Made by a program: the position numbers and the translations under genes
Notes under the pieces: generated by a model
Database searches by the model: none
The model's input: only the letters and a program-made list of their open reading frames with translations
What the model was told of the DNA's origin: nothing
Shown here: positions 26,700 through 34,316 of the stretch, piece by piece
How positions within the stretch are numbered: position 1 is the stretch's first letter
Layout: every line of letters begins with the position of its first letter
DNA from: Flavisolibacter longurius
GTDB taxonomy: Bacteria > Bacteroidota > Bacteroidia > Chitinophagales > Chitinophagaceae
Direction of reading: 5' to 3'
Length of the DNA: 64,000 nt
Assembly (NCBI GenBank): GCA_014163555.1
Contig: JACJGO010000001.1
Coordinates: 124,001 to 188,000 of the forward strand

Positions 26700-28814
26700 C
26701 TAGTTCAATAAAATGGTTACGGTTGTATTTTTCGTGATTGGTGTTCCCGGCAACACATCCTGTGCCGCCACTTTACCCCTGCCCTTTACCGTTACTTTTA
26801 TGTTCCGGCTTTCCAACTCATGCAGCGCATCCCGCAGGGTCATGTACCGCACATCCGGCATCAGATTTTTGGTACCGTAGTAGGCCGCCTTTGCCACGGG
26901 CTTATCGTTCACTGATTGCACCTGGCTCAGCGAAGCGCCTTTGCTCATGGAATCGACATAGCGGATATTCAGGGATTTCAATACTTTTTGCATTTCTTCT
27001 CTTGTGCCAGCAAAAACATAAGACGAACTGTCCGGAACCACATTCACGATACCGGCATTTCTTTCGCGACCATATTGCGCATAAATGCTGGCAACAATTT
27101 CTTTAAACACAGGAGCTGCCAGTTGACCGCCGTAGTGCATAGCCGCATGTGGTTTTGTCTTGATCACCACCACGCAGGTATACTCCGGTTTATCGGCCGG
27201 AAAATAACCGGCAAACGAAGCCTGGTACACGCCGGCGCCATAGCCAACCGTTCCATCACTCACATGCGCCGTTCCGGTTTTACCGGCAACAGGTATGGGA
27301 AAATCTTTAAATACATTCATGGCCGTCCCTTCAGTTACAACAGCCTCCATGCTTCTTCTCGCCGCTTCAATAACGGAAGGCTTTACCAGGTTCTCATCCA
27401 GCACAACCGGAGAGTATTCTTTACGGGTAACGCCATTTGCCTTGACGCTGTTAACGAGATAAGGCCGCATCATTTTGCCATCGTTGGCAACTGCATTGTA
27501 CAGCATCAGTGTTTGCAGCGGGCTTACCTGGATGGCATAACCAAAGGCCGCCGTCAGCATGGCATGCAGGCCCTCTTTGTTGCGCTTGATTTTTGGCAGA
27601 CGGGGAGCTGCTTCTCCCAACAGGTCAATACCCGTGGGCTTGTCCATGTGAAATTTCTGCAGGTAACTTTTGTATACGTCCGGCTTATCGACAAATGCTT
27701 TCAACGCAATTTTAGCCATGCCCACGTTGGAGCTATGGGCAAAACATTCCCGCACGGTTAGCATCGGCTTCGGTGATCGTTCTGCATCGTTGATGTTCCG
27801 CACACCCACGTACTGACGGCCGGCAGAACCTACTTCGATAAGATCGTTTTCTTTACTGGTACCATGATCAAGAACCGCCAGCAATGTAGCCAACTTAATG
27901 GTCGATCCCGGCTCTGTAGTTTGCAGGGCATAGTTCATGGTTTCGCTATAGCTGCCGTCTTTCAGGCGGCCCAGATTGGCAATGGCCTTAATCTTTCCTG
28001 TTTTGGTTTCCATCAGGATAGCCGTACCTGTTTGCGATTCGCTCTGCACCATCATCTTCATCAGCGCCGTTTCCACAATGTCCTGCATGTGAATATCCAG
28101 CGTTGTATATACATCCTTGCCGTTTTCGGGCTCAATCTCGTATCCTTCTACCGGAACGGCCGCACCGCCGGCCATCATTCGCACCAAACGTTTGCCTTTC
28201 TGTCCTACCAGCAGGCTGTCATAGGTTCTTTCCAATCCGACATTCTGTGCATTTTCTCTTGAAAGACCAATGGTTCTGCGGGCCAGCAGGCCAAAGGGGT
28301 TTAAGCGCTTGCTGCGCTCTTCTACGATCACACCACTTTTGTTGCGACCCAGGCGAACCAGCGGAAAGGTTCTGAACTCTTTGTACTCTTCAAACGAAAG
28401 CCCTTTGCGCAATTGGAAATAGCGGCGTTTTTTATTGTACCCCTGCTTTAATTCTGCCTTGTACGTTGCCACTGATTTATCCTTGAAAAGACCTGCAACA
28501 GCAATGGCAAACGAGTCCAGGTTTTCGCGGAACCGCTTTCCATTTTTGTCGCGAAGGCCTTCAGCACCAAAATCAATATAGATATCGTAGTAAGGGATAG
28601 ACGTACTGAGCATCTGGCCGTCTTCAGTAAAAATGGTTCCCCGCTCAGCATCCAGTTCTACGTATTTCTGGTGCATACTGTCGGAAAGACTGCGCCAGTG
28701 TTCACCCTGTACGTTCTGGATATAAAAAGCACGACCCAGCACAAAAAAGCTGAAAACCACAACCCCGAGAAAACTCAGGTATGCCCGCCACAATATGTCC
28801 TTTTTAATTTCCAC
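26700..28814 (-). CDS. ftsI: Septal penicillin-binding protein / FtsI transpeptidase with PASTA domain
   Basis: 704 residues. One N-terminal membrane helix (about 12-30), class B dimerisation domain (about 45-230), transpeptidase domain with the active serine in GSTIKLA near 303 (SxxK), SSNVG near 363 (SxN) and GKTGTAH near 512 (KTG). Residues about 645-704 form one PASTA domain (LMPDVRYMTLRDALHELESR), as in Spo0VD/PBP2x-type proteins; E. coli FtsI lacks it. Cross-links septal peptidoglycan with FtsW. A degenerate palindromic repeat lies between it and ftsL. Confidence 0.96.
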   Translation of the reverse strand: MEIKKDILWRAYLSFLGVVVFSFFVLGRAFYIQNVQGEHWRSLSDSMHQKYVELDAERGTIFTEDGQMLSTSIPYYDIYIDFGAEGLRDKNGKRFRENLDSFAIAVAGLFKDKSVATYKAELKQGYNKKRRYFQLRKGLSFEEYKEFRTFPLVRLGRNKSGVIVEERSKRLNPFGLLARRTIGLSRENAQNVGLERTYDSLLVGQKGKRLVRMMAGGAAVPVEGYEIEPENGKDVYTTLDIHMQDIVETALMKMMVQSESQTGTAILMETKTGKIKAIANLGRLKDGSYSETMNYALQTTEPGSTIKLATLLAVLDHGTSKENDLIEVGSAGRQYVGVRNINDAERSPKPMLTVRECFAHSSNVGMAKIALKAFVDKPDVYKSYLQKFHMDKPTGIDLLGEAAPRLPKIKRNKEGLHAMLTAAFGYAIQVSPLQTLMLYNAVANDGKMMRPYLVNSVKANGVTRKEYSPVVLDENLVKPSVIEAARRSMEAVVTEGTAMNVFKDFPIPVAGKTGTAHVSDGTVGYGAGVYQASFAGYFPADKPEYTCVVVIKTKPHAAMHYGGQLAAPVFKEIVASIYAQYGRERNAGIVNVVPDSSSYVFAGTREEMQKVLKSLNIRYVDSMSKGASLSQVQSVNDKPVAKAAYYGTKNLMPDVRYMTLRDALHELESRNIKVTVKGRGKVAAQDVLPGTPITKNTTVTILLN

Positions 28815-28839
28815 CTCTGCTTTGTACTGCTTTTTGAAA

Positions 28840-28860
28840 ACATGCCTGAAGCATGTCGCT
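28840..28860. repeat. Degenerate copy of the dcw palindromic repeat, ftsI-ftsL spacer
   Basis: ACATGC-CTGAA-GCATGT matches the first half of the bipartite element seen at 18279 and 20904. The flanking CCTAC is decayed to CGCTG and no second palindrome follows. Confidence 0.6.
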
Positions 28861-28864
28861 GTTA

Positions 28865-29188
28865 CTATTCGTTAATTACACTGTCAATCAAAATCGTCGG
28901 TTCGATGGTCAGTTCCTGCAAACCCAGGGGCTTTACCGCCTCCACCAACTCACTTTGCCGGCTGCGCAGGAGCACATCACCTGTGACCGATTTGTATTCG
29001 CTTTTCAGATCCTTCAACTCCCGTGTTGCCTTGCTGGTTTTGCGAATCAACTTATCGGCATTGTGACCATTATAGATATATACCACCGCCAGCGCCGATA
29101 AAAACAACAGGAATGGAACCTGCTTTACAACGGCCCCGTAATTGAGCCATCGCTTCCACCTGTATTTTCGTTTCTTCACCTGCTCCAT
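28865..29188 (-). CDS. ftsL: FtsL-like cell division protein
   Basis: 107 residues. A basic cytoplasmic start (KKRKYRWKRW), one membrane helix at about 22-40, then a heptad-rich periplasmic segment (KLIRKTSKATRELKDLKSEYKS) suited to a coiled coil with DivIC/FtsB. Sequence identity in this family is too low for motif proof. Size, topology and position between rsmH and ftsI carry the call. It starts 91 bases after rsmH. Confidence 0.82.
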   Translation of the reverse strand: MEQVKKRKYRWKRWLNYGAVVKQVPFLLFLSALAVVYIYNGHNADKLIRKTSKATRELKDLKSEYKSVTGDVLLRSRQSELVEAVKPLGLQELTIEPTILIDSVINE

Positions 29189-29282
29189 CTTGTATTTTTG
29201 AGTTAATGATTATTGAGTTACTGTGTTATTTAAAGCAACTCCAATCCTTCAGTATCATCCAATAACCAATAACTAATAACTA
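29189..29282. repeat. ftsL-rsmH spacer with reiterated TTATTGGTTATT word
   Basis: Imperfect repeats of a word near TTATTGGTTATTAG/GAGTTAATGATTATTGAGTTA fill the spacer. The rsmH stop (TAG, 29280-29282, minus strand) is the first triplet of the array. Confidence 0.65.
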
Positions 29283-30212
29283 TATTTTCTCCGCAACCCG
29301 AAGCTTGGCGCTTCGCGACCGCGGATTTCGTTTTAATTCCTCCTGCGATGCCTCGATCGGTTTTTTATTCACCGGTTTCAGCACCCGCAATTTTTCTTTT
29401 GTTTGAAAAGGATGATCTTCCTCCTTTTCGAACGTATTCGCTTTAAAGAACTGTTTCACCAATCGGTCTTCAATCGAATGAAAGGTGATGATAGCTGCCC
29501 TGCCGCCTGTTTTCAGCACTTGCGGCAACTGTGTCAGAAGCTCTTTCAGCGCTCCCATTTCATCGTTCACTTCAATGCGCAACGCCTGAAAGACCTGGGC
29601 AAAATATTTGGCTGGATTCCCTTTAACGATACCACTCAAAGCCCCTTTAAAATCTTCAATGGTCTGAAGCGGCATCACGGCTCTTTTCTCCACTATGGTT
29701 TTTGCAAGTGTTTTGGAGTTGGTCACTTCACCCCACTGCTCAAACAGAATATGCAGTTCACGCTCCGAATAGGTTTTCACCACATCCGCCGCCGTTTTAT
29801 CCTGCCGCTGATCCATTCGCATGTCCAGCGCCGCATCAAAGCGGGTAGAGAAACCACGGCTCCCTTCATCAAACTGGTGGCTGCTGACACCGAGATCAGC
29901 CAGCAACCCATCAACTTCCGCGATGCCGTGCAGCCGGAGAAAGCGATGCAGGTGCCTGAAATTCTGCGGCACGAAGATCACCCGGTCGTCTTCCGGCAGG
30001 TTTCGCCGGGCATCCGCATCCTGGTCAAACGCAACCAGCCTGCCCGTTTCATCCAGTTTTTTCAGGATGGCCCGGGAGTGGCCGCCACCGCCAAAGGTGC
30101 AGTCGACATAAACACCGGATGGCCGAATGGCCAACCCTTCTATCACTTCGTTGAGCAAAACAGGAACATGGTAAACCGCATCAGAAGACACTATTTTCTT
30201 TTCTTCTTTCAT
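29280..30212 (-). CDS. rsmH: 16S rRNA (cytosine(1402)-N(4))-methyltransferase
   Basis: 310 residues, normal for RsmH (formerly MraW). SAM-binding motif DCTFGGGGHSRAIL at about 36-49, FDQDADA near 73, DGLLADLGVSSHQFDEGSRGFS near 113 and ITFHSIEDRLVKQFF near 242, all family hallmarks. Methylates C1402 in the ribosomal P site. It starts 2 bases after the mraZ stop, so translation is coupled. Confidence 0.97.
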   Translation of the reverse strand: MKEEKKIVSSDAVYHVPVLLNEVIEGLAIRPSGVYVDCTFGGGGHSRAILKKLDETGRLVAFDQDADARRNLPEDDRVIFVPQNFRHLHRFLRLHGIAEVDGLLADLGVSSHQFDEGSRGFSTRFDAALDMRMDQRQDKTAADVVKTYSERELHILFEQWGEVTNSKTLAKTIVEKRAVMPLQTIEDFKGALSGIVKGNPAKYFAQVFQALRIEVNDEMGALKELLTQLPQVLKTGGRAAIITFHSIEDRLVKQFFKANTFEKEEDHPFQTKEKLRVLKPVNKKPIEASQEELKRNPRSRSAKLRVAEKI

Positions 30213-30214
30213 TT

Positions 30215-30670
30215 TTACTGCGGCTCGCCTCCCATTACTTTTTGCGCCAGCGAACTGAATTCGGAAGGCGAATAACTATCAAAGAACTGCTGGTAGGCTT
30301 CCTTGCTCCAGATTTCAATTTTATCCACGCCAGAAGTTAGCACCACATCCTTTTGCAAACCCGCATACTCCCGCAGGTTAGGCGGCAACAGGATGCGTCC
30401 GGCCGAATCAATTTCCACCTCCAGGGCGCCATTCAGAAAATACCTGACAAAACTTCTGACCTCCGGATCGAAGGTGTTCAGGGAGCGGATGCGGTTGAAA
30501 ACCGGCTCCCAGCTTTGTTTTGGATAAAGGCTCAGGCATTTTTCGAAGCCACGGTTGATGACAAAATGCGTATTTTCACCCTCCGGCAGTTGCTTTTTTA
30601 AGCCAGCCGGAAGAAGAAAGCGACCTTTTGTGTCAAGTGTAACTTCGTATTCGCCGAGAAAGCCTGTCAT
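30215..30670 (-). CDS. mraZ: Transcriptional regulator MraZ
   Basis: 151 residues from the ATG at 30668-30670, preferred over a GTG at 30727 that would give 170 residues and would place the coding start across the operator repeats. Two AbrB-like half domains: LDTKGRFLLPAGLKKQL near 10-26 and IDSAGRILLPPNLREYAG near 85-102, the tandem motif of MraZ, which forms a ring that binds phased direct repeats. It is the first gene of the dcw cluster and is expected to repress its own promoter. Candidate binding sites lie immediately upstream at 30704-30730. Confidence 0.96.
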   Translation of the reverse strand: MTGFLGEYEVTLDTKGRFLLPAGLKKQLPEGENTHFVINRGFEKCLSLYPKQSWEPVFNRIRSLNTFDPEVRSFVRYFLNGALEVEIDSAGRILLPPNLREYAGLQKDVVLTSGVDKIEIWSKEAYQQFFDSYSPSEFSSLAQKVMGGEPQ

Positions 30671-30703
30671 TTTCAATGGTTTGGGAAAAGTGGCTTTGAT
30701 TTG

Positions 30704-30730
30704 ACACAAAATAACACTTTTTACCACTTT
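30704..30730 (-). promoter_or_regulatory. Candidate MraZ operator: three 10-bp-phased repeats
   Basis: On the minus strand the sequence reads AAAGTGG, AAAGTGT and TTTGTGT, at 30724-30730, 30714-30720 and 30704-30710, with exactly three bases between units. This is the (AAAGTG[T/G]N3)x3 arrangement described for MraZ of Mollicutes, and the 10-bp phasing also matches the E. coli sites. It lies 34-60 bases upstream of the mraZ ATG, where a repressor should sit. Confidence 0.8.
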
Positions 30731-30847
30731 CGTTTATGAAATTGGTTGGCTTTAGTTTTCCACTTGTCTATGAGGGGTCAAACTGGGCTATTTCACTATG
30801 TTTCACGGCAAAAAATAATTTTTTACAAATTTGCCATGTGTATTAGT

Positions 30848-30866
30848 TGTGGATAACTGTGGAAAA
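30848..30866 (-). promoter_or_regulatory. Two tandem DnaA-box-like sites
   Basis: On the minus strand TTATCCACA (30848-30856) equals the strict DnaA-box consensus, and TTTTCCACA (30858-30866) fits TTWTNCACA. They are 10 bases apart on the same face of the helix. A one-mismatch site (TTTTCCACT) lies at 30756-30764 on the plus strand and an AT-rich tract at 30809-30833. Such boxes may regulate mraZ or queA. An origin function is not supported by anything else here. Confidence 0.5.
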
Positions 30867-30922
30867 CTCAAGAGTAATTCACATTTACGTTTAAAATTGT
30901 CGCAGCAGTTAGCTGCCAGACT

Positions 30923-32149
30923 ATGAAAAAAGAAGAAATCCTGATTCAGGACTATACGTATAGCCTGCCCGACGAGCGGATTGCCCATCATCCCCTGCCC
31001 AAAAGAGACGATTCCAGGGTATTGGTGTATAAAAGTGGGAGGATAAAAGAAGACCGGTTTTACCACTTACCCGAACACCTCTCTGAGGATTCAACCCTGA
31101 TCCTGAACAATACCCGTGTATTGGAGGCCCGGATCTTTTTTACCAAACCAACCGGCGGGGTCATTGAAATCTTTTGCTTGGAACCGGCCGGGCAGAGCAT
31201 GGAACTTTCCCTTCAGCAAAAAGGCGAAGCGGCATGGGCCTGTATGATTGGCGGGGCTTCCAAGTGGAAACCCGGTCAGGTTCTGACAAAAGAGCTTATC
31301 GTTGAAGGCGAACGGGTAATTCTGGAAGCCCACTACAAGGAAAAACTGGCGGATGCTTTTGTGATCCGGTTTTCGTGGACGCCAGCGCATCTACCTTTCA
31401 TCCAGGTTTTGCATACGGCGGGAAACATGCCCCTGCCCCCCTACATTAAGCGGAGCACCGAGCTGGCCGATGCGGATCGCTATCAAACCATCTTCGCTCA
31501 AAAGGAAGGCTCCGTGGCAGCCCCAACGGCTTCACTACATTTTACGGATGAGGTATTTGCTAATCTGTCACAGAAAGGCATTACACCTACATATATTACG
31601 TTGAATGTTGGCGCCGGAACCTTTAAGCCGGTGAAAACTGCTTCCATTGCCGACCACACCATGCACAGCGAAACCTTTTCGGTGGCCCGCTCCACGCTGG
31701 TAGCCATCCTCGAAGCAAAAACAATTGTAGCAGCCGGCACCACCTCACTTCGTACCCTGGAAAGCCTGCACTGGATGGGAGTGAAACTGCTCACCGGGAA
31801 ACATACGGAAGACTTCCAGCTTTCGCAGTGGGAAGCGTACGAACTCGACAATACGATCACCTACCAGGAAAGTATCGGTGCTTTGCTACAATGGATGCGG
31901 GAAAAGGAAAGGGAGACACTGGATTGCCGGACAGCCTTGCTGATTGTGCCGGGGTATGAATTCAAGATTCCATCTGCCATCATCACCAATTTCCATCAAC
32001 CGCAGTCGACGCTTTTATTATTAATAGCTGCCTTTATTGGTGAGGACTGGAAAAAAGTTTATCAATATGCGCTGGAAAATGACTTCCGGTTTTTGAGCTA
32101 TGGGGATAGCAGTTTGCTTTGGCGCAAACAGATGACAGATAATGGCTGA
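30923..32149 (+). CDS. queA: tRNA preQ1(34) S-adenosylmethionine ribosyltransferase-isomerase
   Basis: 408 residues. Makes epoxyqueuosine in tRNA from preQ1 by transferring and isomerising the ribosyl part of SAM. Family stretches: DYTYSLPDERIAHHPLPKRDDSRVL at the start (within it IAxxP and RDxSRL-like), LILNNTRVLEARIF near 55, TASLHFTDE near 195, LNVGAGTFKPV near 218, and IVAAGTTSLRTLES near 268. Somewhat longer than the about 350 of Proteobacteria. The last seven codons and the stop are made of a TGACAGAT-type repeat continuing into the spacer, so the C-terminus has probably been recruited from that repeat. Confidence 0.95.
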   Translation: MKKEEILIQDYTYSLPDERIAHHPLPKRDDSRVLVYKSGRIKEDRFYHLPEHLSEDSTLILNNTRVLEARIFFTKPTGGVIEIFCLEPAGQSMELSLQQKGEAAWACMIGGASKWKPGQVLTKELIVEGERVILEAHYKEKLADAFVIRFSWTPAHLPFIQVLHTAGNMPLPPYIKRSTELADADRYQTIFAQKEGSVAAPTASLHFTDEVFANLSQKGITPTYITLNVGAGTFKPVKTASIADHTMHSETFSVARSTLVAILEAKTIVAAGTTSLRTLESLHWMGVKLLTGKHTEDFQLSQWEAYELDNTITYQESIGALLQWMREKERETLDCRTALLIVPGYEFKIPSAIITNFHQPQSTLLLLIAAFIGEDWKKVYQYALENDFRFLSYGDSSLLWRKQMTDNG

Positions 32150-32205
32150 CAGATGATAATATAAACTTGAACACCACCATCTGTCATCTGTCAACCGTCA
32201 TCTAA
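32129..32205. repeat. Inverted TGACAGATGACAG repeat at the 3' end of queA
   Basis: CAGATGACAGAT at 32129-32140 is perfectly inverted at 32179-32190, with further partial copies at 32146-32156 and 32194-32204. The first copy encodes the last residues of QueA and the stop TGA (32147-32149). It may fold as a transcript-end hairpin between the convergent queA and histidine kinase genes, but there is no T-tract. Confidence 0.75.
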
Positions 32206-33530
32206 CTCTCCTGGAGCGGTAATTCAATCGTAAAAACGCTGCCCTTACCTAAAGTGCTTTCGGGTTTGATGGCGCCTTCGTGCGAATCCACCACGGTTTT
32301 TACATAACTCAATCCCAGCCCGAAGCCTTTTACGTTGTGGATATTACCGGTATGGGCCCGGTAGAATTTTTCGAAGATGCGCTTGACGGTTTCCCTTGTC
32401 ATGCCAATGCCATTGTCTTCAATGCGGAGAATAAACTTCTTGGCTGTGGATGATGTTGACAATACAATATGCGGCGGCACATTTTCTTTTGAATATTTTA
32501 CCGCATTGTCCAGCAGGTTGTTTACAATATTGTTGATGTGAACTTCGTCACCTTCAATCAGGTCGTTTTCCGCATCCAGGTGAACTTCCATATCGCCACC
32601 TTTCTCCTGCAAACGCAACACAAAATTGTCGGCAACATCTTCAATGATCTTGTGAATGTGCAGCGGTCTTTTGTTGAGCTGAATTTCCTGCCGGTCCATG
32701 AGCGCTGACTTCAGGATAGTTTCCACCTGCCGGTTCATGCGTTGGTTTTCTTCCTTAATGATACTGCTGAAATAGTTGAGCTTTTCAGGATTACAGATCA
32801 CTTTCGGATTTTTTAGCGCATCTACGGCCAGTGAGATGGTGGCAATAGGTGTTTTAAACTCATGCGTCATATTGTTGATGAAATCGTTTTTGATAACATT
32901 CAACTTTTTCTGACGAATCATGGTGTATACCGTTAGTCCGAATGCACTAAAGATGACAAGGGTAAAAAGAATAGCTGCGATCATACGGGGCCGCAGGTCC
33001 TGGTAAACAATTTTTTTAATGGGAACCACCAGGATAATCACTTCATCGGGACTCAGGTTTTCCCCTGCAGAGCCACTGGGCGGACTGATATAGCCAAGAA
33101 TGGAAAAATAACTCGTGGTATCATAATACCATTTTTCGAATTCCGGTGATTTGCGTTCGATCTGGCTGTTAACCCCATCGCCTACCAGCACCAGTCCAAA
33201 CTGGTAAGGAATATTGTCCATCTTATGCGTGGCCAGTACCGCATCAATTTTTGCTTTGATATCATCGGCCGTCAGCCGGCTACCCAATGTATAAGGCTTT
33301 TGGTTTTCCAGCGAAAACTCATCAAAGCCCGGGAAACTTTTGGTGGTGATATTATAGCCTTTCGCCTGTGAGAGTTCGTACGCTACCCGTTCGGTCAGGT
33401 CCTGCAGTTTTTCCCGCACCTGTTCTTCGCGGGCCAGCAACATGTTGTTCAGCCAGGAGATCTGGATAAAGATGATACCGATTAACGAGATACAAATCAG
33501 GAAGATGATTATGGGGAAAATCCGTTTCAC
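32202..33530 (-). CDS. Sensor histidine kinase without adjacent regulator
   Basis: The frame is open from 33626 (474 residues), but a GTG at 33528-33530 starts directly at the first membrane helix (VKRIFPIIIFLICISLIGI) and leaves about 108 bases for promoters between this gene and the divergent YqgE gene, so it is preferred (442 residues). A periplasmic sensor region (about 35-215) is followed by a second helix near 220-240, a HisKA domain with the phospho-acceptor His in NNMTHEFKTPIATIS, and a HATPase domain (LLDNAVKYS, DNGIGM, GFGLGLSYV). No response regulator is adjacent, so its partner lies elsewhere. Confidence 0.9.
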   Translation of the reverse strand: MKRIFPIIIFLICISLIGIIFIQISWLNNMLLAREEQVREKLQDLTERVAYELSQAKGYNITTKSFPGFDEFSLENQKPYTLGSRLTADDIKAKIDAVLATHKMDNIPYQFGLVLVGDGVNSQIERKSPEFEKWYYDTTSYFSILGYISPPSGSAGENLSPDEVIILVVPIKKIVYQDLRPRMIAAILFTLVIFSAFGLTVYTMIRQKKLNVIKNDFINNMTHEFKTPIATISLAVDALKNPKVICNPEKLNYFSSIIKEENQRMNRQVETILKSALMDRQEIQLNKRPLHIHKIIEDVADNFVLRLQEKGGDMEVHLDAENDLIEGDEVHINNIVNNLLDNAVKYSKENVPPHIVLSTSSTAKKFILRIEDNGIGMTRETVKRIFEKFYRAHTGNIHNVKGFGLGLSYVKTVVDSHEGAIKPESTLGKGSVFTIELPLQES

Positions 33531-33638
33531 TGGCAGCAAGATGAGAAAAAAATTGTTCCAAACAAAAATAGCGTTCAACCGTTGCTTATTTTGTGGCACA
33601 AGATTGTTATACATTGGATTTAACACAATAGCCTGAAT

Positions 33639-34190
33639 ATGGTAGAACCTGCAGCCGGCGTGTTGTTAATAGCTGACCCTTTTTTAAAGGACCCGAACTT
33701 CATGCGAACCGTAGTTTTATTAACGGAACACCGCGATGATGGAACGATCGGCTTTGTCATCAACCGTCAATTTGAAAACACCCTCGATGAACTGTTACCT
33801 GAAGTGGAAGGACACCAGTTGCCTGTATATTACGGCGGCCCTGTGCAAATGAATACCATTCATTTTCTTCATCGCTACCCCGATGAAATCCCGGGTGGCG
33901 TGGAAGTGATGAAAGGTGTGTACTGGGGAGGCGATTTTGATTCGGTGGTAAAATTGATCAATGCCGGCAATGCCGACCCCGAGAAGATCCGCTTTTTTAT
34001 CGGCTACTCGGGATGGAGTTCCGGCCAGTTGGAAACCGAGATGGCAGAGAAAACCTGGCTAACGGTGGAAGCGGCCCGTAAACTGGTCTTTCATGCCAAT
34101 GCTGAAGAAATCTGGAAAGACAGCCTGAAGCACCTGGGAGGCGACTATGAAATGATGAAGAACTTTCCAATCGATCCGCAGTTAAATTAG
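33639..34190 (+). CDS. YqgE/AlgH family protein
   Basis: 183 residues, the usual length. The family pattern is clear: GVLLIADPFLKDPNFMRTVVLL at about 7-28, DGTIGFVINR near 34, YYGGPVQMNTIHFLH near 65, VYWGGDFD near 93 and FIGYSGWSSGQLETEM near 118. The molecular function is unsettled: AlgH was named as an alginate regulator in Pseudomonas, but most members have no proven role. Transcribed divergently from the histidine kinase and followed by an intrinsic terminator. Confidence 0.92.
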   Translation: MVEPAAGVLLIADPFLKDPNFMRTVVLLTEHRDDGTIGFVINRQFENTLDELLPEVEGHQLPVYYGGPVQMNTIHFLHRYPDEIPGGVEVMKGVYWGGDFDSVVKLINAGNADPEKIRFFIGYSGWSSGQLETEMAEKTWLTVEAARKLVFHANAEEIWKDSLKHLGGDYEMMKNFPIDPQLN

Positions 34191-34238
34191 TCTGTCTGAA
34201 CCGGGATTTGTGGGATGTGTGGGATAAAAAGGATTTAT

Positions 34239-34276
34239 AAGAGGCGTTCAAAAGTGAACGCCTCTTCTATTTATCC
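34239..34276 (+). terminator. Intrinsic terminator after the YqgE gene
   Basis: A 12-bp stem, 34239-34250 with 34255-34266 (AAGAGGCGTTCA/TGAACGCCTCTT), a four-base loop, and a T-rich tail (TCTATTTAT), 49 bases after the stop codon. Confidence 0.8.
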
Positions 34277-34316
34277 CAAACATCTTACAATCTAATAAAT
34301 CTCAGATCAGATATTT

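Noticed and set aside
26916-27761. 281-codon plus-strand frame inside ftsI
   Set aside because: Antisense shadow of the transpeptidase domain, which carries all catalytic motifs on the minus strand.
30740-30922. Chromosomal replication origin in the mraZ-queA spacer
   Set aside because: Only two good DnaA boxes and a short AT-rich tract; no dnaA, dnaN, gidA or rpmH nearby, and similar single boxes occur elsewhere in the window (for example TTTTCCACA at 36257-36265). Kept only as a regulatory-site possibility.
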